From: Pseudoalteromonas luteoviolacea B = ATCC 29581
GTDB lineage: Bacteria; Pseudomonadota; Gammaproteobacteria; Enterobacterales; Alteromonadaceae
Direction: 5' to 3'
Length of the DNA stretch: 64,000 nucleotides
Assembly: GCA_000333235.1 (NCBI GenBank)
Contig: CAPN01000061.1
Coordinates: forward strand, 1 to 64,000
Shown: piece by piece, positions 8,381 to 16,720 of the stretch
Layout of the letters: each line of letters opens with the position of its first letter
Position numbering within the stretch: position 1 is the stretch's first letter
The notes under the pieces: generated by a model
What the model was told of the DNA's origin: nothing
The model's database searches: none
The model's input: only the letters and a program-made list of their open reading frames with translations
Translations under genes and position numbers: made by a program

Positions 8381-9717
8381 TAGTAGTCGATTCCGTGTTT
8401 TTGTAAACGGCGATATAAGGCCTGACGTGTTAAACCAAATTGCCGAGCGACCTTTGCAATCACCCCTTGATGCGCGTGCATGGCATTCTCTAAGTCGAGT
8501 TTAGTCGGTTCGGATGATGATGGTTGTGCCGGAGTTTGTCCGCCTATTTTAAGGTTCAGCGCAAAATCATCGGGTTCAATGATGCCGTTTGGTTTTAATA
8601 CCTGAACTCGTTTACACACGTTTTCAAGTTCTCGAACATTCCCAGGCCACGTATAGTTAAGTAAACACTGCTCGGCTCGTTTTGAGAGTTCACGCTGTGG
8701 CAAGAAGTGAGCAACCAAAGGAAGAATGTCATCAATGCGCTCTGCTAGCGGTGCTAGATTGAGTTCAATCACATTCAAGCGATAAAACAAATCTTCACGA
8801 AAGCGCCCAGCTGCGATGTCGTCCGCTAAATTAGCATTGGTTGCCGAGATGACCCGCACATTGGTCTTTCGAGTCGTTACTGAGCCTAAACGTTCATATT
8901 CACCTGTTTGCAATACTCGAAGTAATTTCGCTTGCCCACTAAGCGGCAAATTTCCCATTTCATCAAGGAATAATGTGCCGCCATTGGCGGCTTCAAATCG
9001 ACCACTGCGCGCTTTAGTTGCGCCAGTGTATGCGCCCGCTTCAGCACCAAATAATTCTGCTTCAATTAATGAACTTGGCAAAGCGCCCACATTTACTTTT
9101 ACGAAAGGCGCGTTACTGCGTGATGATTGAGATTGCACCAATTCGGCGATTTTTTCTTTACCTGAGCCATTGGGCCCGGTGATCAGGACAGCCACATCAG
9201 ATTTAGCAACTTGCAAAGCCATGTCGACCAAACGCTGCATTTGCGCGCTTTCGTATATTAAGCCTACTGCACGGGCTTTCGATTTGCTTGAGCCCGTCAA
9301 CGCTTTATGTTTTGCAACCGTTTCACTGTCTTTTTGGGCACGTCCAAGGGCAAGTAAATTAGCCACACTATTAAGCAGTTTGTTGTCATCCCACGGTTTG
9401 GCTAAGTAATCCGCCGCACCGGCTTTGACCAGTTCAATAGCGGTTTCTAGTTCAGTCCAAGCGGTGATGAGTATAATCGGTAAGCGTGGGTTGTATTCAC
9501 GTAAAGCAAAAAACAGTTGTTTGCCTTCTTCTCCTGAAGTCGTATCGGCACTGAAATTCATATCTTGGATAACCAAGGCTATGTTCTGGTAATTCACTGC
9601 TTGTTTCGCTGCAAATGGGTTGGTAGCAGTAACGACCTCATAACCGTGAATTTCGAGTAATAGCGCTAACGCATCCAGTACGGCTTGATTGTCATCGACT
9701 AAAAGGATCTTTTCCAT
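8380..9717 (-). CDS. NtrC-family sigma-54 response regulator
   Basis: Enhancer-binding transcription activator of 445 residues. The receiver domain has acidic residues DD at 8-9 and phospho-acceptor D52. The AAA+ domain has Walker A GPNGSGKE, a GAYTGA loop and Walker B GGTLFLDE. A C-terminal Fis-type helix-turn-helix ends in TRQALYRRLQKHGI. The sigma-54 contact loop is GAYTGA instead of the commoner GAFTGA, a conservative change. The ATG at 9717 begins MEKILLVDD at the exact start of the receiver fold; the longer open frame to 9900 would overlap the permease gene and is rejected. Partner of the downstream kinase; its likely DNA sites are the tandem palindromes at 14562-14600. Confidence 0.92.
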   Translation of the reverse strand: MEKILLVDDNQAVLDALALLLEIHGYEVVTATNPFAAKQAVNYQNIALVIQDMNFSADTTSGEEGKQLFFALREYNPRLPIILITAWTELETAIELVKAGAADYLAKPWDDNKLLNSVANLLALGRAQKDSETVAKHKALTGSSKSKARAVGLIYESAQMQRLVDMALQVAKSDVAVLITGPNGSGKEKIAELVQSQSSRSNAPFVKVNVGALPSSLIEAELFGAEAGAYTGATKARSGRFEAANGGTLFLDEMGNLPLSGQAKLLRVLQTGEYERLGSVTTRKTNVRVISATNANLADDIAAGRFREDLFYRLNVIELNLAPLAERIDDILPLVAHFLPQRELSKRAEQCLLNYTWPGNVRELENVCKRVQVLKPNGIIEPDDFALNLKIGGQTPAQPSSSEPTKLDLENAMHAHQGVIAKVARQFGLTRQALYRRLQKHGIDY

Positions 9718-9774
9718 GTTGTTTTTATTCTCTACGACGTTCCTAAAACGCAGTCTACCACAGTTGTAATAGCG

Positions 9775-9806
9775 GATGTGTGACTTCCAAAAGGATGACA
9801 CACATC
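9775..9806. other. Intercistronic stem-loop between permease and regulator genes
   Basis: GATGTGTG (9775-9782) pairs perfectly with CACACATC (9799-9806), with an additional short inner stem. It falls in the 110-bp gap between the second permease gene and the response regulator gene. No T run follows in the direction of transcription, so it could lower read-through or protect the upstream message and need not be a full terminator. Confidence 0.4.
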
Positions 9807-9827
9807 GACATACCAATCTACTTAAAG

Positions 9828-11033
9828 CTAAATACTGCGCGTAGCAATGCTTGGCGAAATGTCCGCGGCACGTTTGGCCGGTCCAATCACAGCCAACCAA
9901 CTCATGACAAAAACTGATAGCGCCGTACCAATAATATAACCTATTGGTAATACAGGTATTTCATAATGTTGCATTAATAATTGTCCAAGCGTATGTGCTG
10001 CAAAACATCCTATCACTAAGCCCACTAAACTTATCATCGAATTCTCAATCAAAAAATAACGAATGATTGCCGATTTTCTAGCACCTAAAGCCCGTCGCGT
10101 GCCAATTTGTTTAGTGCGTTTGCTAATGTTGAACAACGTTAGACCAAAGATCCCAAGGGCAGTAACGCCAACCAATACCGCAATTAGTACAATCAGCATG
10201 CGCATCATCAGAATATCGCCTGCGTTATACTCATCTTTGCTTTTATCAAATGCAGTTAACCAGTCAATGACTCGATCGGGGTATTGTTGAAGCAGCTCGG
10301 ATTCGATGTTTTTCATGATCTCCTCTCTGGCGCCCGATTCTGTGCGCACAACAAAATTTTGAGCTTTCATGGCTTTCATTAATGGGATAAACACGATATT
10401 TTTTGGTCGGCTGTCTTTAAGCCAAGGACCCGACACACTTTCCACGATACCAATGACTTTGGCAGGCAAATCCCCCATATAAATTGTTTGACCTAAGCCA
10501 TTGCCCTCTGGAAATAGCTCATCAATGAAGGTTTTTGTTACAACAACCACATTAGGCACTTCGCGAGCGGATTCAGTTACAACGACTTCATCAGACGTAA
10601 AATTACGCCCTTCTAACAAGGTTAACCCTAACGTGTTCAACACGTGTTCGTCACCTTGAATATAGGCTGCGCGTGCGCGTTTACTGATCTCTGGCTGTGG
10701 TTTTAAGGTAAAGCCCGTTGCACTGCCAGAACCAGACAAAGGGACGGCGCTCATCGCTGCTGCATCAATTACCCCTGGTAAGTTGCGTATAAAGGTTTCA
10801 TCGAGTTCCGTTTGTTGCATTAAGTCGCGGTCTTTACCAAACGTTAAGATAGCAAAGCTAAACACGTTTTCTTCGTCATACCCGGTGTCTTGAGCTAAAT
10901 ACGTAACACGATCGTAAATGATAAAGGCCGCATTACTCACAATGGCTGTCGTGATAGCGATTTGTAATAACAGAAGCACTGCCCCTACTTTTGAGCGCAT
11001 TAGTGCTTTAAAAATCGGTTTTATTTCCAACAT
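9828..11033 (-). CDS. ABC transporter permease, MacB/FtsX type (second of pair)
   Basis: Membrane subunit of a MacB-like mechanotransmission transporter. An N-terminal helix (about 15-37) is followed by a MacB-type periplasmic core domain (about 40-265) and three C-terminal helices that make up the FtsX domain, with the conserved KRTKQIGTRRALGARK cytoplasmic segment between them. At 401 residues it lacks a fused ATPase, which is supplied by the separate gene two positions upstream. It starts 9 bp after the first permease gene. Transporters of this class couple ATP hydrolysis to movements in the periplasm, exporting peptides, lipids or drugs together with an adaptor; the substrate here is unknown. 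Confidence 0.88.
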   Translation of the reverse strand: MLEIKPIFKALMRSKVGAVLLLLQIAITTAIVSNAAFIIYDRVTYLAQDTGYDEENVFSFAILTFGKDRDLMQQTELDETFIRNLPGVIDAAAMSAVPLSGSGSATGFTLKPQPEISKRARAAYIQGDEHVLNTLGLTLLEGRNFTSDEVVVTESAREVPNVVVVTKTFIDELFPEGNGLGQTIYMGDLPAKVIGIVESVSGPWLKDSRPKNIVFIPLMKAMKAQNFVVRTESGAREEIMKNIESELLQQYPDRVIDWLTAFDKSKDEYNAGDILMMRMLIVLIAVLVGVTALGIFGLTLFNISKRTKQIGTRRALGARKSAIIRYFLIENSMISLVGLVIGCFAAHTLGQLLMQHYEIPVLPIGYIIGTALSVFVMSWLAVIGPAKRAADISPSIATRSI

Positions 11034-11042
11034 GATCCACTC

Positions 11043-12356
11043 CTATTGGCTCTTTAAGTAAACAGCAGGATTCGTACGACACACCAACCACGCGGGATAT
11101 AATCCTGCAACTAAACAAGCGACAATTGCTATTGCAGGTGCAGCCAGTAGCATAGTGATATCCATCGTTGCTAAATTCTCATAGTAATCTCGAGTAATAC
11201 GCACCCCCCAAAGCCCAAGTTGTGCGACCAGAATGCCCAATAAACCACCGAATAGCCCTAAAAGCGAGACTTCAACTAAGTGTTGATAAAATACCTGTGT
11301 TTTGCTCGCACCAAGCGCTCGGCGTACTCCAATTTCTGGCGCTCGGCGCAAAAATTTCGCCAACAAGAGTCCCAATATATTTGCCAAACACACAGCCAAA
11401 AACATAAAACTCAATGCAACCATCACTTTATTATCTTCTGAGACAACGTTATTGAATTCCATCCACTCAGTCACATTATGCAACGCAAAATCTAACTCCT
11501 TGCGATTAAATCGGCCGATCTTTTGCTGCTCTTGCATATACGCTAGCAAAAACTCGCCATAATCCTTTTTTGCGTCTCGCGTCGGCAATTCAACCCAAAA
11601 TTGCAACCACACGTGCTCTGAACGGATCTTTTCTTCGAACGTGCGAATACTTTCATGCTTCCAACCATTCGTATTACCCCAGTTTTCATATTGATTAGCT
11701 TCAACTAACGGAAACGGCATATAGATATTTTCTGTTTCATTAAATGCCCCGTTGTTCAAGTCATAATATTTAATGTGGGTAGTCCACTGTTTAATTACCC
11801 CAACAATTAAAAATGCTTTGTCATCAAGGTAGAGTTGTTTACCGACTGAATTGGTGCCAGCAAAAAGCTTGTCGTTAAGCTGACTATCAATCACCAACAC
11901 AGGAGTCGCGTTGTGTTCTTGGGCAAGACTCCAACTATCACCAAACACAAACTCCAATTGAAACATCGAAAAAAAGTCTGCATTGATGAAACGTGCTTGA
12001 CTCATAAATGGCTTGATCGAGCCATCACCTAAGTGAACAGAAAAACCTGAGCGCATAGAGATAGATTTTTTCGCAGGAACCTCTGCTTTTTGCAAATTGA
12101 CCGCATCTTGGTAGGTTAGCTGCGTTGGCATGTCGTTAGACGTCCACCAGTTAATGCCTTCATCCATTGTTTTTAACTGCGGATGAAACAACTGTTGGCT
12201 TTTCGATGGGATCGGATCCATCGACATCATGTGATACACCGACAAACTAGTCATGGTTACGCCAATGCCAATGGCAATAGCCAATACCATCAAAATGGAA
12301 ACCAACGGGGTGCGCTTAAAACTGCGCCAACTTAAATCCAAATAATGGGTAAACAT
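11043..12356 (-). CDS. ABC transporter permease, MacB/FtsX type (first of pair)
   Basis: Permease of 437 residues with the same plan as its downstream neighbour: an N-terminal helix (about 18-40), a large periplasmic domain (about 45-310) and three C-terminal helices with the RRAPEIGVRRALGASK segment. The ATG at 12356 is chosen because it follows the ATPase stop by one base and gives the standard FtsX-type N-terminus; the longer open frame to 12458 would overlap the ATPase gene. Two unlike permeases in one operon suggest a heterodimeric channel. Confidence 0.88.
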   Translation of the reverse strand: MFTHYLDLSWRSFKRTPLVSILMVLAIAIGIGVTMTSLSVYHMMSMDPIPSKSQQLFHPQLKTMDEGINWWTSNDMPTQLTYQDAVNLQKAEVPAKKSISMRSGFSVHLGDGSIKPFMSQARFINADFFSMFQLEFVFGDSWSLAQEHNATPVLVIDSQLNDKLFAGTNSVGKQLYLDDKAFLIVGVIKQWTTHIKYYDLNNGAFNETENIYMPFPLVEANQYENWGNTNGWKHESIRTFEEKIRSEHVWLQFWVELPTRDAKKDYGEFLLAYMQEQQKIGRFNRKELDFALHNVTEWMEFNNVVSEDNKVMVALSFMFLAVCLANILGLLLAKFLRRAPEIGVRRALGASKTQVFYQHLVEVSLLGLFGGLLGILVAQLGLWGVRITRDYYENLATMDITMLLAAPAIAIVACLVAGLYPAWLVCRTNPAVYLKSQ

Positions 12357-12357
12357 G

Positions 12358-13074
12358 TTAAACCCCCTCAAGTACGTGAGCATTGGCCGTCGGCGCACCT
12401 TGATACAAGGTAAAATCCGCCAGTTTACCATCCACAACTTGAATATTACGCGGAGCACGTCGGGCTAATTCAGCATCGTGTGTCACCATCACAATCGTTG
12501 CACCATCCCGGTTAATTTGCTCTAACAATTCCATCACTTGACGTGCCATTAAGCTGTCTAGATTCCCAGTCGGTTCATCGGCCAACAAAAAACGTGGCTC
12601 CCCTGCTAGTGCTCTTGCAATTGCAACACGTTGCTGTTGGCCACCTGACAACTGTTGTGGCAGGTGTTTAGCACGACTTGCCAAGCCGACTTGCTCTAAG
12701 CATTGCTCAATGCGACGTTTTCGTTCACTCGCTTTAATCCCACGATAACGCAATGGCACCTCTACGTTTTCGTATAGATTTAAATCAGGAATTAGGTTAA
12801 AGCCTTGGAAAATAAATCCAATTTTTTGATTACGTAAATCGGCACGTTGATTGTCATTGAGCTTGCCAACATCCACACCATCTAGCAAATACTGGCCTGT
12901 TGAAAAAGGTTCCAACATACCGGCAATATTCAAAAATGTGGTTTTCCCCGATCCAGATGGGCCTGTTACCGCAATAAACTCACCTTCGTTTACTTGTAAA
13001 TTGAAGTCGCGCAATGCATGAGTTTGCACCATCTCTGTTTGATAGATTTTTCCGATATTATTCATTGTTAGCAT
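12358..13074 (-). CDS. ABC transporter ATP-binding protein, MacB/LolD type
   Basis: Cytoplasmic ATPase of 238 residues. Walker A GPSGSGKTT, the Q-loop region, the signature LSGGQQQR, Walker B FLLADEPTG and the H-loop VTHD are all present. The sequence is of the LolD/MacB subfamily that drives FtsX-type permeases. It lies 12 bp after the adaptor gene and 1 bp before the first permease gene, so the four genes form one transcription unit. It should energise the heterodimeric permease described next to it. Confidence 0.93.
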   Translation of the reverse strand: MLTMNNIGKIYQTEMVQTHALRDFNLQVNEGEFIAVTGPSGSGKTTFLNIAGMLEPFSTGQYLLDGVDVGKLNDNQRADLRNQKIGFIFQGFNLIPDLNLYENVEVPLRYRGIKASERKRRIEQCLEQVGLASRAKHLPQQLSGGQQQRVAIARALAGEPRFLLADEPTGNLDSLMARQVMELLEQINRDGATIVMVTHDAELARRAPRNIQVVDGKLADFTLYQGAPTANAHVLEGV

Positions 13075-13086
13075 GGTAAATTCCTG

Positions 13087-14343
13087 TTAATTGATAAGCA
13101 CAGAGGGTGCTTGATTAAATTGATCGTAACTTGAAATAATGATTTGGTCGCCTGCATCTAAGCCATCGAGGATCTCAACTTCGCGCAAGCTATTAGCACC
13201 CAATTGAACATCAATACGCTCTGCAATATTGCCATTTAACTTATAGGCAACATGCCCTCCCGATTGCACAAAGGTACCGCGACGCACTTTCAATATATTG
13301 TGTTTACTATCGAGTAAAATACGCGCTGAAAGCTGCTGATTTTGTCGGATCCCTTGCAAGTCGCTCTGTTCAAATCGAACTCGGGTCGTGACTTCACGGT
13401 CATTCACTTCTGGCGAAATTGCAGTGAGTGTGCCTAACACTTGCTGGTTACCGATCTTAAGTTCAACCGCCATACCCAGTCCAAGCTCATTTGCATAGCT
13501 TTCAGCAACTTGTACCTGAGCTTCATAAGCACTCAAGTCTACGAGTGTCATTAATGCTTGGTTTTTACTTACCAAGGCGCGAGTTTGCACATTTAAATTT
13601 CCTACAATGCCACTAACACTCGCTGTGATTTCCAGGTTATGAACTTGACGCTCAAGTTCTTCAACCACCAACGCTTGGCGTTCAACCATGTTTTTGGCCG
13701 CGTCCAATTCAAACGCAACGGTATCTTTTGCTATTACTACGTCTTGTCTGGCATGTTGATGGCTCAGCTTGGCTTTTGCTAAATCATCCACTGCCTTTTC
13801 TAAATCGATTTGGCTGATTAAATTTTGTTTTATCGACAATTGTGCGCGGCGATTTTCACGCTCTGCGGCATTAAGTTCGACACTCGCTAAATCAAGCTGC
13901 TTATTCAGACTTAATGTTTGGCGACGCGCATCAAGCTCTTTGCGGCCAAGCTCGCCTTGTAGTCGTGCCAATTCAGATTTTTGCTGCTTAAGTTCATTAT
14001 TGAGCTCAGGACTGTGCACTAAGGCGACAACTTGTCCAAACGCCACTGCATCACCTGCTCTCACCAAAAGCTCAACGTAACCTTGCTCTGGACTATAAAT
14101 AGTCGGCGCATTTGCTGCTACCACTTTCCCCATTGCCACCACATCGCGAGTTAAATCACCACGTTCGACGGTGGCAATTTTGATTTCCTTGGCCGATATC
14201 GCTTGAGTTGCATTATGTTGAAACGCCATCGCAGTCATTACAATTGCGCTACAAAGCGCAATTAGCGCGGTGGTTTTCAAGTAGCGCTTTGTCTTATTTG
14301 CCTGTGGCATTTTAACGTCTTGCCCACTGGTATCTTTAATCAT
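13087..14343 (-). CDS. Periplasmic adaptor (HlyD/MacA-like membrane fusion protein)
   Basis: First gene of the transporter cluster. A single N-terminal membrane anchor (about 24-42) is followed by a barrel-sandwich/lipoyl segment (about 75-110), a long alpha-helical hairpin rich in Q, L, E and K (about 112-235), the second lipoyl half (about 237-265) and beta-barrel domains to residue 418. Such adaptors join an inner-membrane ABC pump to an outer-membrane TolC channel, which is not encoded in the window. The ATG at 14343 has an AAGGATAAG ribosome site upstream. Confidence 0.9.
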   Translation of the reverse strand: MIKDTSGQDVKMPQANKTKRYLKTTALIALCSAIVMTAMAFQHNATQAISAKEIKIATVERGDLTRDVVAMGKVVAANAPTIYSPEQGYVELLVRAGDAVAFGQVVALVHSPELNNELKQQKSELARLQGELGRKELDARRQTLSLNKQLDLASVELNAAERENRRAQLSIKQNLISQIDLEKAVDDLAKAKLSHQHARQDVVIAKDTVAFELDAAKNMVERQALVVEELERQVHNLEITASVSGIVGNLNVQTRALVSKNQALMTLVDLSAYEAQVQVAESYANELGLGMAVELKIGNQQVLGTLTAISPEVNDREVTTRVRFEQSDLQGIRQNQQLSARILLDSKHNILKVRRGTFVQSGGHVAYKLNGNIAERIDVQLGANSLREVEILDGLDAGDQIIISSYDQFNQAPSVLIN

Positions 14344-14490
14344 GTCTTATCCTTAAAGCCTGAATTTATTTACAAAGCGTCACTTCACCGACCCGGATCA
14401 TTAATGCTAAAAGCAATACAATGAGTGGTGACATTAGAAAACAACTTAAAATCATCATGAGTGTCCAATCGATAGCATGTCCATCATTGA

Positions 14491-14507
14491 ATACCATTAC
14501 CATGCCA
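14491..14507 (-). promoter_or_regulatory. Weak sigma-54 promoter candidate for the adaptor operon
   Basis: On the minus strand the sequence reads TGGCATGGTAATGGTAT. The -24 box is good (TGGC), but the -12 box has GT where GC is expected. It lies between the palindromes and the adaptor gene, the right order for an enhancer-dependent promoter. Confidence 0.28.
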
Positions 14508-14561
14508 GAATTTACTTCATTGTTTTTTAATGTTTTTTTAAATTAACTAGCTCGGTTTGAG

Positions 14562-14600
14562 TGTCCGCGGACAGTAAAAGTGTCCGCACCGGACACTTTT
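14562..14600. promoter_or_regulatory. Tandem palindromic operators (probable enhancer sites)
   Basis: TGTCCGCGGACA (14562-14573) is a perfect 12-bp palindrome. GTGTCCGCACCGGACAC (14580-14596), extended by flanking A and T runs to 11-bp arms at 14576-14600, is a second one with a 3-nt centre. Both share the TGTCCG half-site, and their centres are about 20.5 bp apart, close to two helical turns, so a dimeric regulator could bind both on one face. They lie about 220 bp upstream of the adaptor gene, a normal distance for an NtrC-type regulator, and the operon encodes one. Confidence 0.6.
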
Positions 14601-14740
14601 TTATTCAAGTCTCGACAGGATTAAATTAGGAAATAAGTACTAGATATAAGTTACTGCTAGTACAAAAATATGTTTTATAGATGAAATGTAAATAGAATCT
14701 GACTATACTCAGGCTTAGGCATTTGCAACGAGAGCAAAAC

Positions 14741-15481
14741 ATGGATTTATCGAGCGCCGCAAAACATTATAAAGAATTCGGTTATGTGTGCTTACGTCAA
14801 TTTTTCACCCAGGCAATGCTTGATTCTGTCGAACCGGTCGTTCGCGCCTTTCATGAAAGGTGGATAGACGATAACCATGCGTTTTATGAAGCAAATGCAA
14901 TTAATTCATCTGGCTTGACCGCCGAAACTTACCTAGAAAAAGAAGAGAGAAAAGCACTGTTTGGTTTAATTGGCAGTGAGAGTATGAGCAAGCTTGCAAC
15001 CGCGTTACTCAACCGCCCTGTGTACATGAATTCTCAGCTCTTTTTTAATCCGTTTAACCCTCATCAAAAAAATTACTGGCATCGAGATGGCCAATACCAT
15101 TTAAGTTTAGAAGAGCAAAAAGAGGCACTAAATGGCCCTGATGTGATCCACATTCGCATTCCTCTCGCAGACGAACCTGGCATGGAACTTGTGCCAAAAA
15201 GCCATAAAGAATGGGACAGCCCGTTAGCCCTCGATACTCGTTTAGAACAAAATGGCCGAAATAAAAGTGATCCACTTCCAGAAGGAAAAGTGATCCAACT
15301 TAATCGGGGCGACATTTTAGCCTTTTCAGCGAATATGCTACACCGAGGTTTATACGGCCAAGATCGTTTTGCGCTCGACATTTTATTTTGCGAGCCCCAG
15401 ATGCACTCCTTTTTAAATGACGTACATCAGCCTTGTGCAGAGATAAAAGCAACGTTAGAGTGTTTGTCTGTTTTTCCATAA
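14741..15481 (+). CDS. Phytanoyl-CoA dioxygenase (PhyH) family protein
   Basis: Fe(II)/2-oxoglutarate-dependent oxygenase of 246 residues. The iron-binding HxD is in YWHRDGQYH, the distal histidine in NMLHRGLYG, and the 2OG-binding arginine follows in DRFALDI. The ATG at 14741 is preferred over an upstream in-frame TTG because GAGAG lies at normal spacing. The PhyH family hydroxylates acyl-CoA and many small metabolites in bacteria, so the substrate cannot be named. It is divergent from the transporter operon and followed 15 bp later by a histidine phosphatase gene. Confidence 0.88.
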   Translation: MDLSSAAKHYKEFGYVCLRQFFTQAMLDSVEPVVRAFHERWIDDNHAFYEANAINSSGLTAETYLEKEERKALFGLIGSESMSKLATALLNRPVYMNSQLFFNPFNPHQKNYWHRDGQYHLSLEEQKEALNGPDVIHIRIPLADEPGMELVPKSHKEWDSPLALDTRLEQNGRNKSDPLPEGKVIQLNRGDILAFSANMLHRGLYGQDRFALDILFCEPQMHSFLNDVHQPCAEIKATLECLSVFP

Positions 15482-15496
15482 CGAATCGATACTATA

Positions 15497-15964
15497 ATGA
15501 AAAAATACTTTGCTTACATCTCGTTACTTTTTCTAAGCACAAGCACTTTTGCCGCCGATGTGATTCTATTTCGCCATGCCGAAAAACAACAAGGTGACGA
15601 CCCTGCCCTCACTGAACAAGGTCAAATAAGAGCATTACGCTTAGCAAAACTGGGGCAAACGTACAAGCCTAGCGCTTTGTATTCGACGGACTATAAGCGT
15701 ACCCAACAAACCATTGCGCCACTTGCTCAACTGACAGAACTGCCTGTGACCAGTTACGATCCTAATAACCTTGCGTCTTTTGCTCAAACATTGAAATCCT
15801 TGTCTGGGATGATTGTCGTTGCTGGACACTCGAACACTACACCTGTTTTGATAAAAGCCCTCTCAGGGAAAGATTGGCCAATAGACGAGAGTACTTATGA
15901 TGATGTATTTATTTTGAAACAAACAAAGTCAGGTTACGAATTTGAAAGGCGCTCGTCAGATTAA
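15497..15964 (+). CDS. Exported histidine-phosphatase (SixA/PGAM-like)
   Basis: Small histidine-phosphatase of 155 residues with a clear signal peptide (cleavage near TFAA, residues 19-20), so it acts in the periplasm, unlike cytoplasmic SixA. The catalytic RHAE motif is at about 26-29, the second-half GHS motif in VVAGHSNT, and an arginine in KRTQQT completes the phosphate pocket. It starts 15 bp after the oxygenase stop and is probably co-transcribed with it. The target is unknown. Confidence 0.88.
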   Translation: MKKYFAYISLLFLSTSTFAADVILFRHAEKQQGDDPALTEQGQIRALRLAKLGQTYKPSALYSTDYKRTQQTIAPLAQLTELPVTSYDPNNLASFAQTLKSLSGMIVVAGHSNTTPVLIKALSGKDWPIDESTYDDVFILKQTKSGYEFERRSSD

Positions 15965-15991
15965 CCTATCCATGATTCAATTAACGCGTTA

Positions 15992-16020
15992 ATAGCACCA
16001 ACTAGGCTGATTGGTGCTAT
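15992..16020. terminator. Stem-loop after the histidine phosphatase gene
   Basis: ATAGCACCAA (15992-16001) pairs perfectly with TTGGTGCTAT (16011-16020) around a 9-nt loop. A 12-bp palindrome TTAACGCGTTAA abuts it at 15981-15992. There is no T run, so intrinsic termination would be weak; the position 30 bp after the stop suggests a transcript 3' end. Confidence 0.45.
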
Positions 16021-16068
16021 GTTACCTATCCAAAATACCCTACTTATGATTATTTGCAGAAGAACAAA

Positions 16069-16407
16069 ATGCCAAAATTATTTAGTTATGGAACATTGCA
16101 ACAAACAGATGTGCAACTCACCACCTTTGGTCGAATACTTGACGGGCAGCACGACGAATTAGTCGGATTTGAAATTAAATTAATTGAAATTCGAGACCCA
16201 ACCGTTATCAAAACCAGTGGAAAAACTCACCATCCAATTTTAATTCGCTCCGGTGATAAAAATGCCAAAGTCTCCGGAATGGTCTTTGATATTACCGACA
16301 ATGAACTAGACCATGCTGACAAATACGAAGTCGATGACTATATTCGAGTAGAGACAAAACTTAACTCTGGACAATTTAGTTGGGTCTACGTCGCTAAATC
16401 GTCTTAA
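16069..16407 (+). CDS. Gamma-glutamylcyclotransferase-like (AIG2/GGCT) protein
   Basis: Protein of 112 residues with the family's N-terminal LFSYGTLQ, which forms the substrate-binding YGxL loop, and an acidic pair in ITDNELDHADKYE whose glutamate is the usual catalytic residue position. Members cyclise gamma-glutamyl amines or peptides to 5-oxoproline. The ATG at 16069 is used because it has AGAAGA upstream and begins the YGTL strand correctly; an in-frame TTG at 16054 is less likely. No operon partner is evident. Confidence 0.85.
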   Translation: MPKLFSYGTLQQTDVQLTTFGRILDGQHDELVGFEIKLIEIRDPTVIKTSGKTHHPILIRSGDKNAKVSGMVFDITDNELDHADKYEVDDYIRVETKLNSGQFSWVYVAKSS

Positions 16408-16720
16408 TGTATTTACCCAATCAATTTGAAGAGGCCGATTTCAGCGCTTCACCGTGTTTTCAGTAACAGGCGCGTAACAATCTACAGGACACACGGTGGC
16501 GTTTTCACAGTGCAAATTTTGTCGGCTTTAATTCGTTGTTGCTGGTTTTCAACATAATTTAACTGCCGTGAACACGATGTATTAAATCAGCGCGAAGCCT
16601 AAATGCCTATAGATTCTTGTTGAACGAATACGTTAAGTAAACGTAGATATCGTCTTCATTTTTACTCCACAATTGCTCGTTAGAATGTGGGCAGAAGATT
16701 TAATAGGGAAGTTATCCTTT
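16408..16720. other. Intergenic region with one copy of a short repeat
   Basis: Over 300 bp with no supported gene. ACCCAATCAATTTGAAGA at 16415-16432 matches 17 of 18 bases of a segment at 20373-20390. Nothing else recognisable was found before the lipoprotein gene start. Confidence 0.5.

Larger units (their letters stand above)
14344..14740. other. Divergent intergenic region, transporter cluster / PhyH gene
   Basis: About 400 bp with no convincing gene. It holds the tandem palindromes at 14562-14600, a weak sigma-54 promoter candidate at 14491-14507, half-site-like GTGTCC at 14461 and TGTCC at 14479, and a TATACT hexamer at 14704 that could be a -10 box for the oxygenase gene. Confidence 0.6.

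Noticed and set aside
9717..9900. Longer start for the sigma-54 regulator
   Set aside because: It would add 61 unrelated residues and overlap the permease gene; the receiver fold begins at the ATG at 9717.
12357..12458. Longer start for the first permease
   Set aside because: It would overlap the ATPase gene; the ATG one base after the ATPase stop gives the normal N-terminus.
14576..14600. Stem-loop plus T run resembling an intrinsic terminator
   Set aside because: It lies between divergent genes with nothing upstream to end, and its half-site is shared with the neighbouring perfect palindrome, so operators are the better reading.
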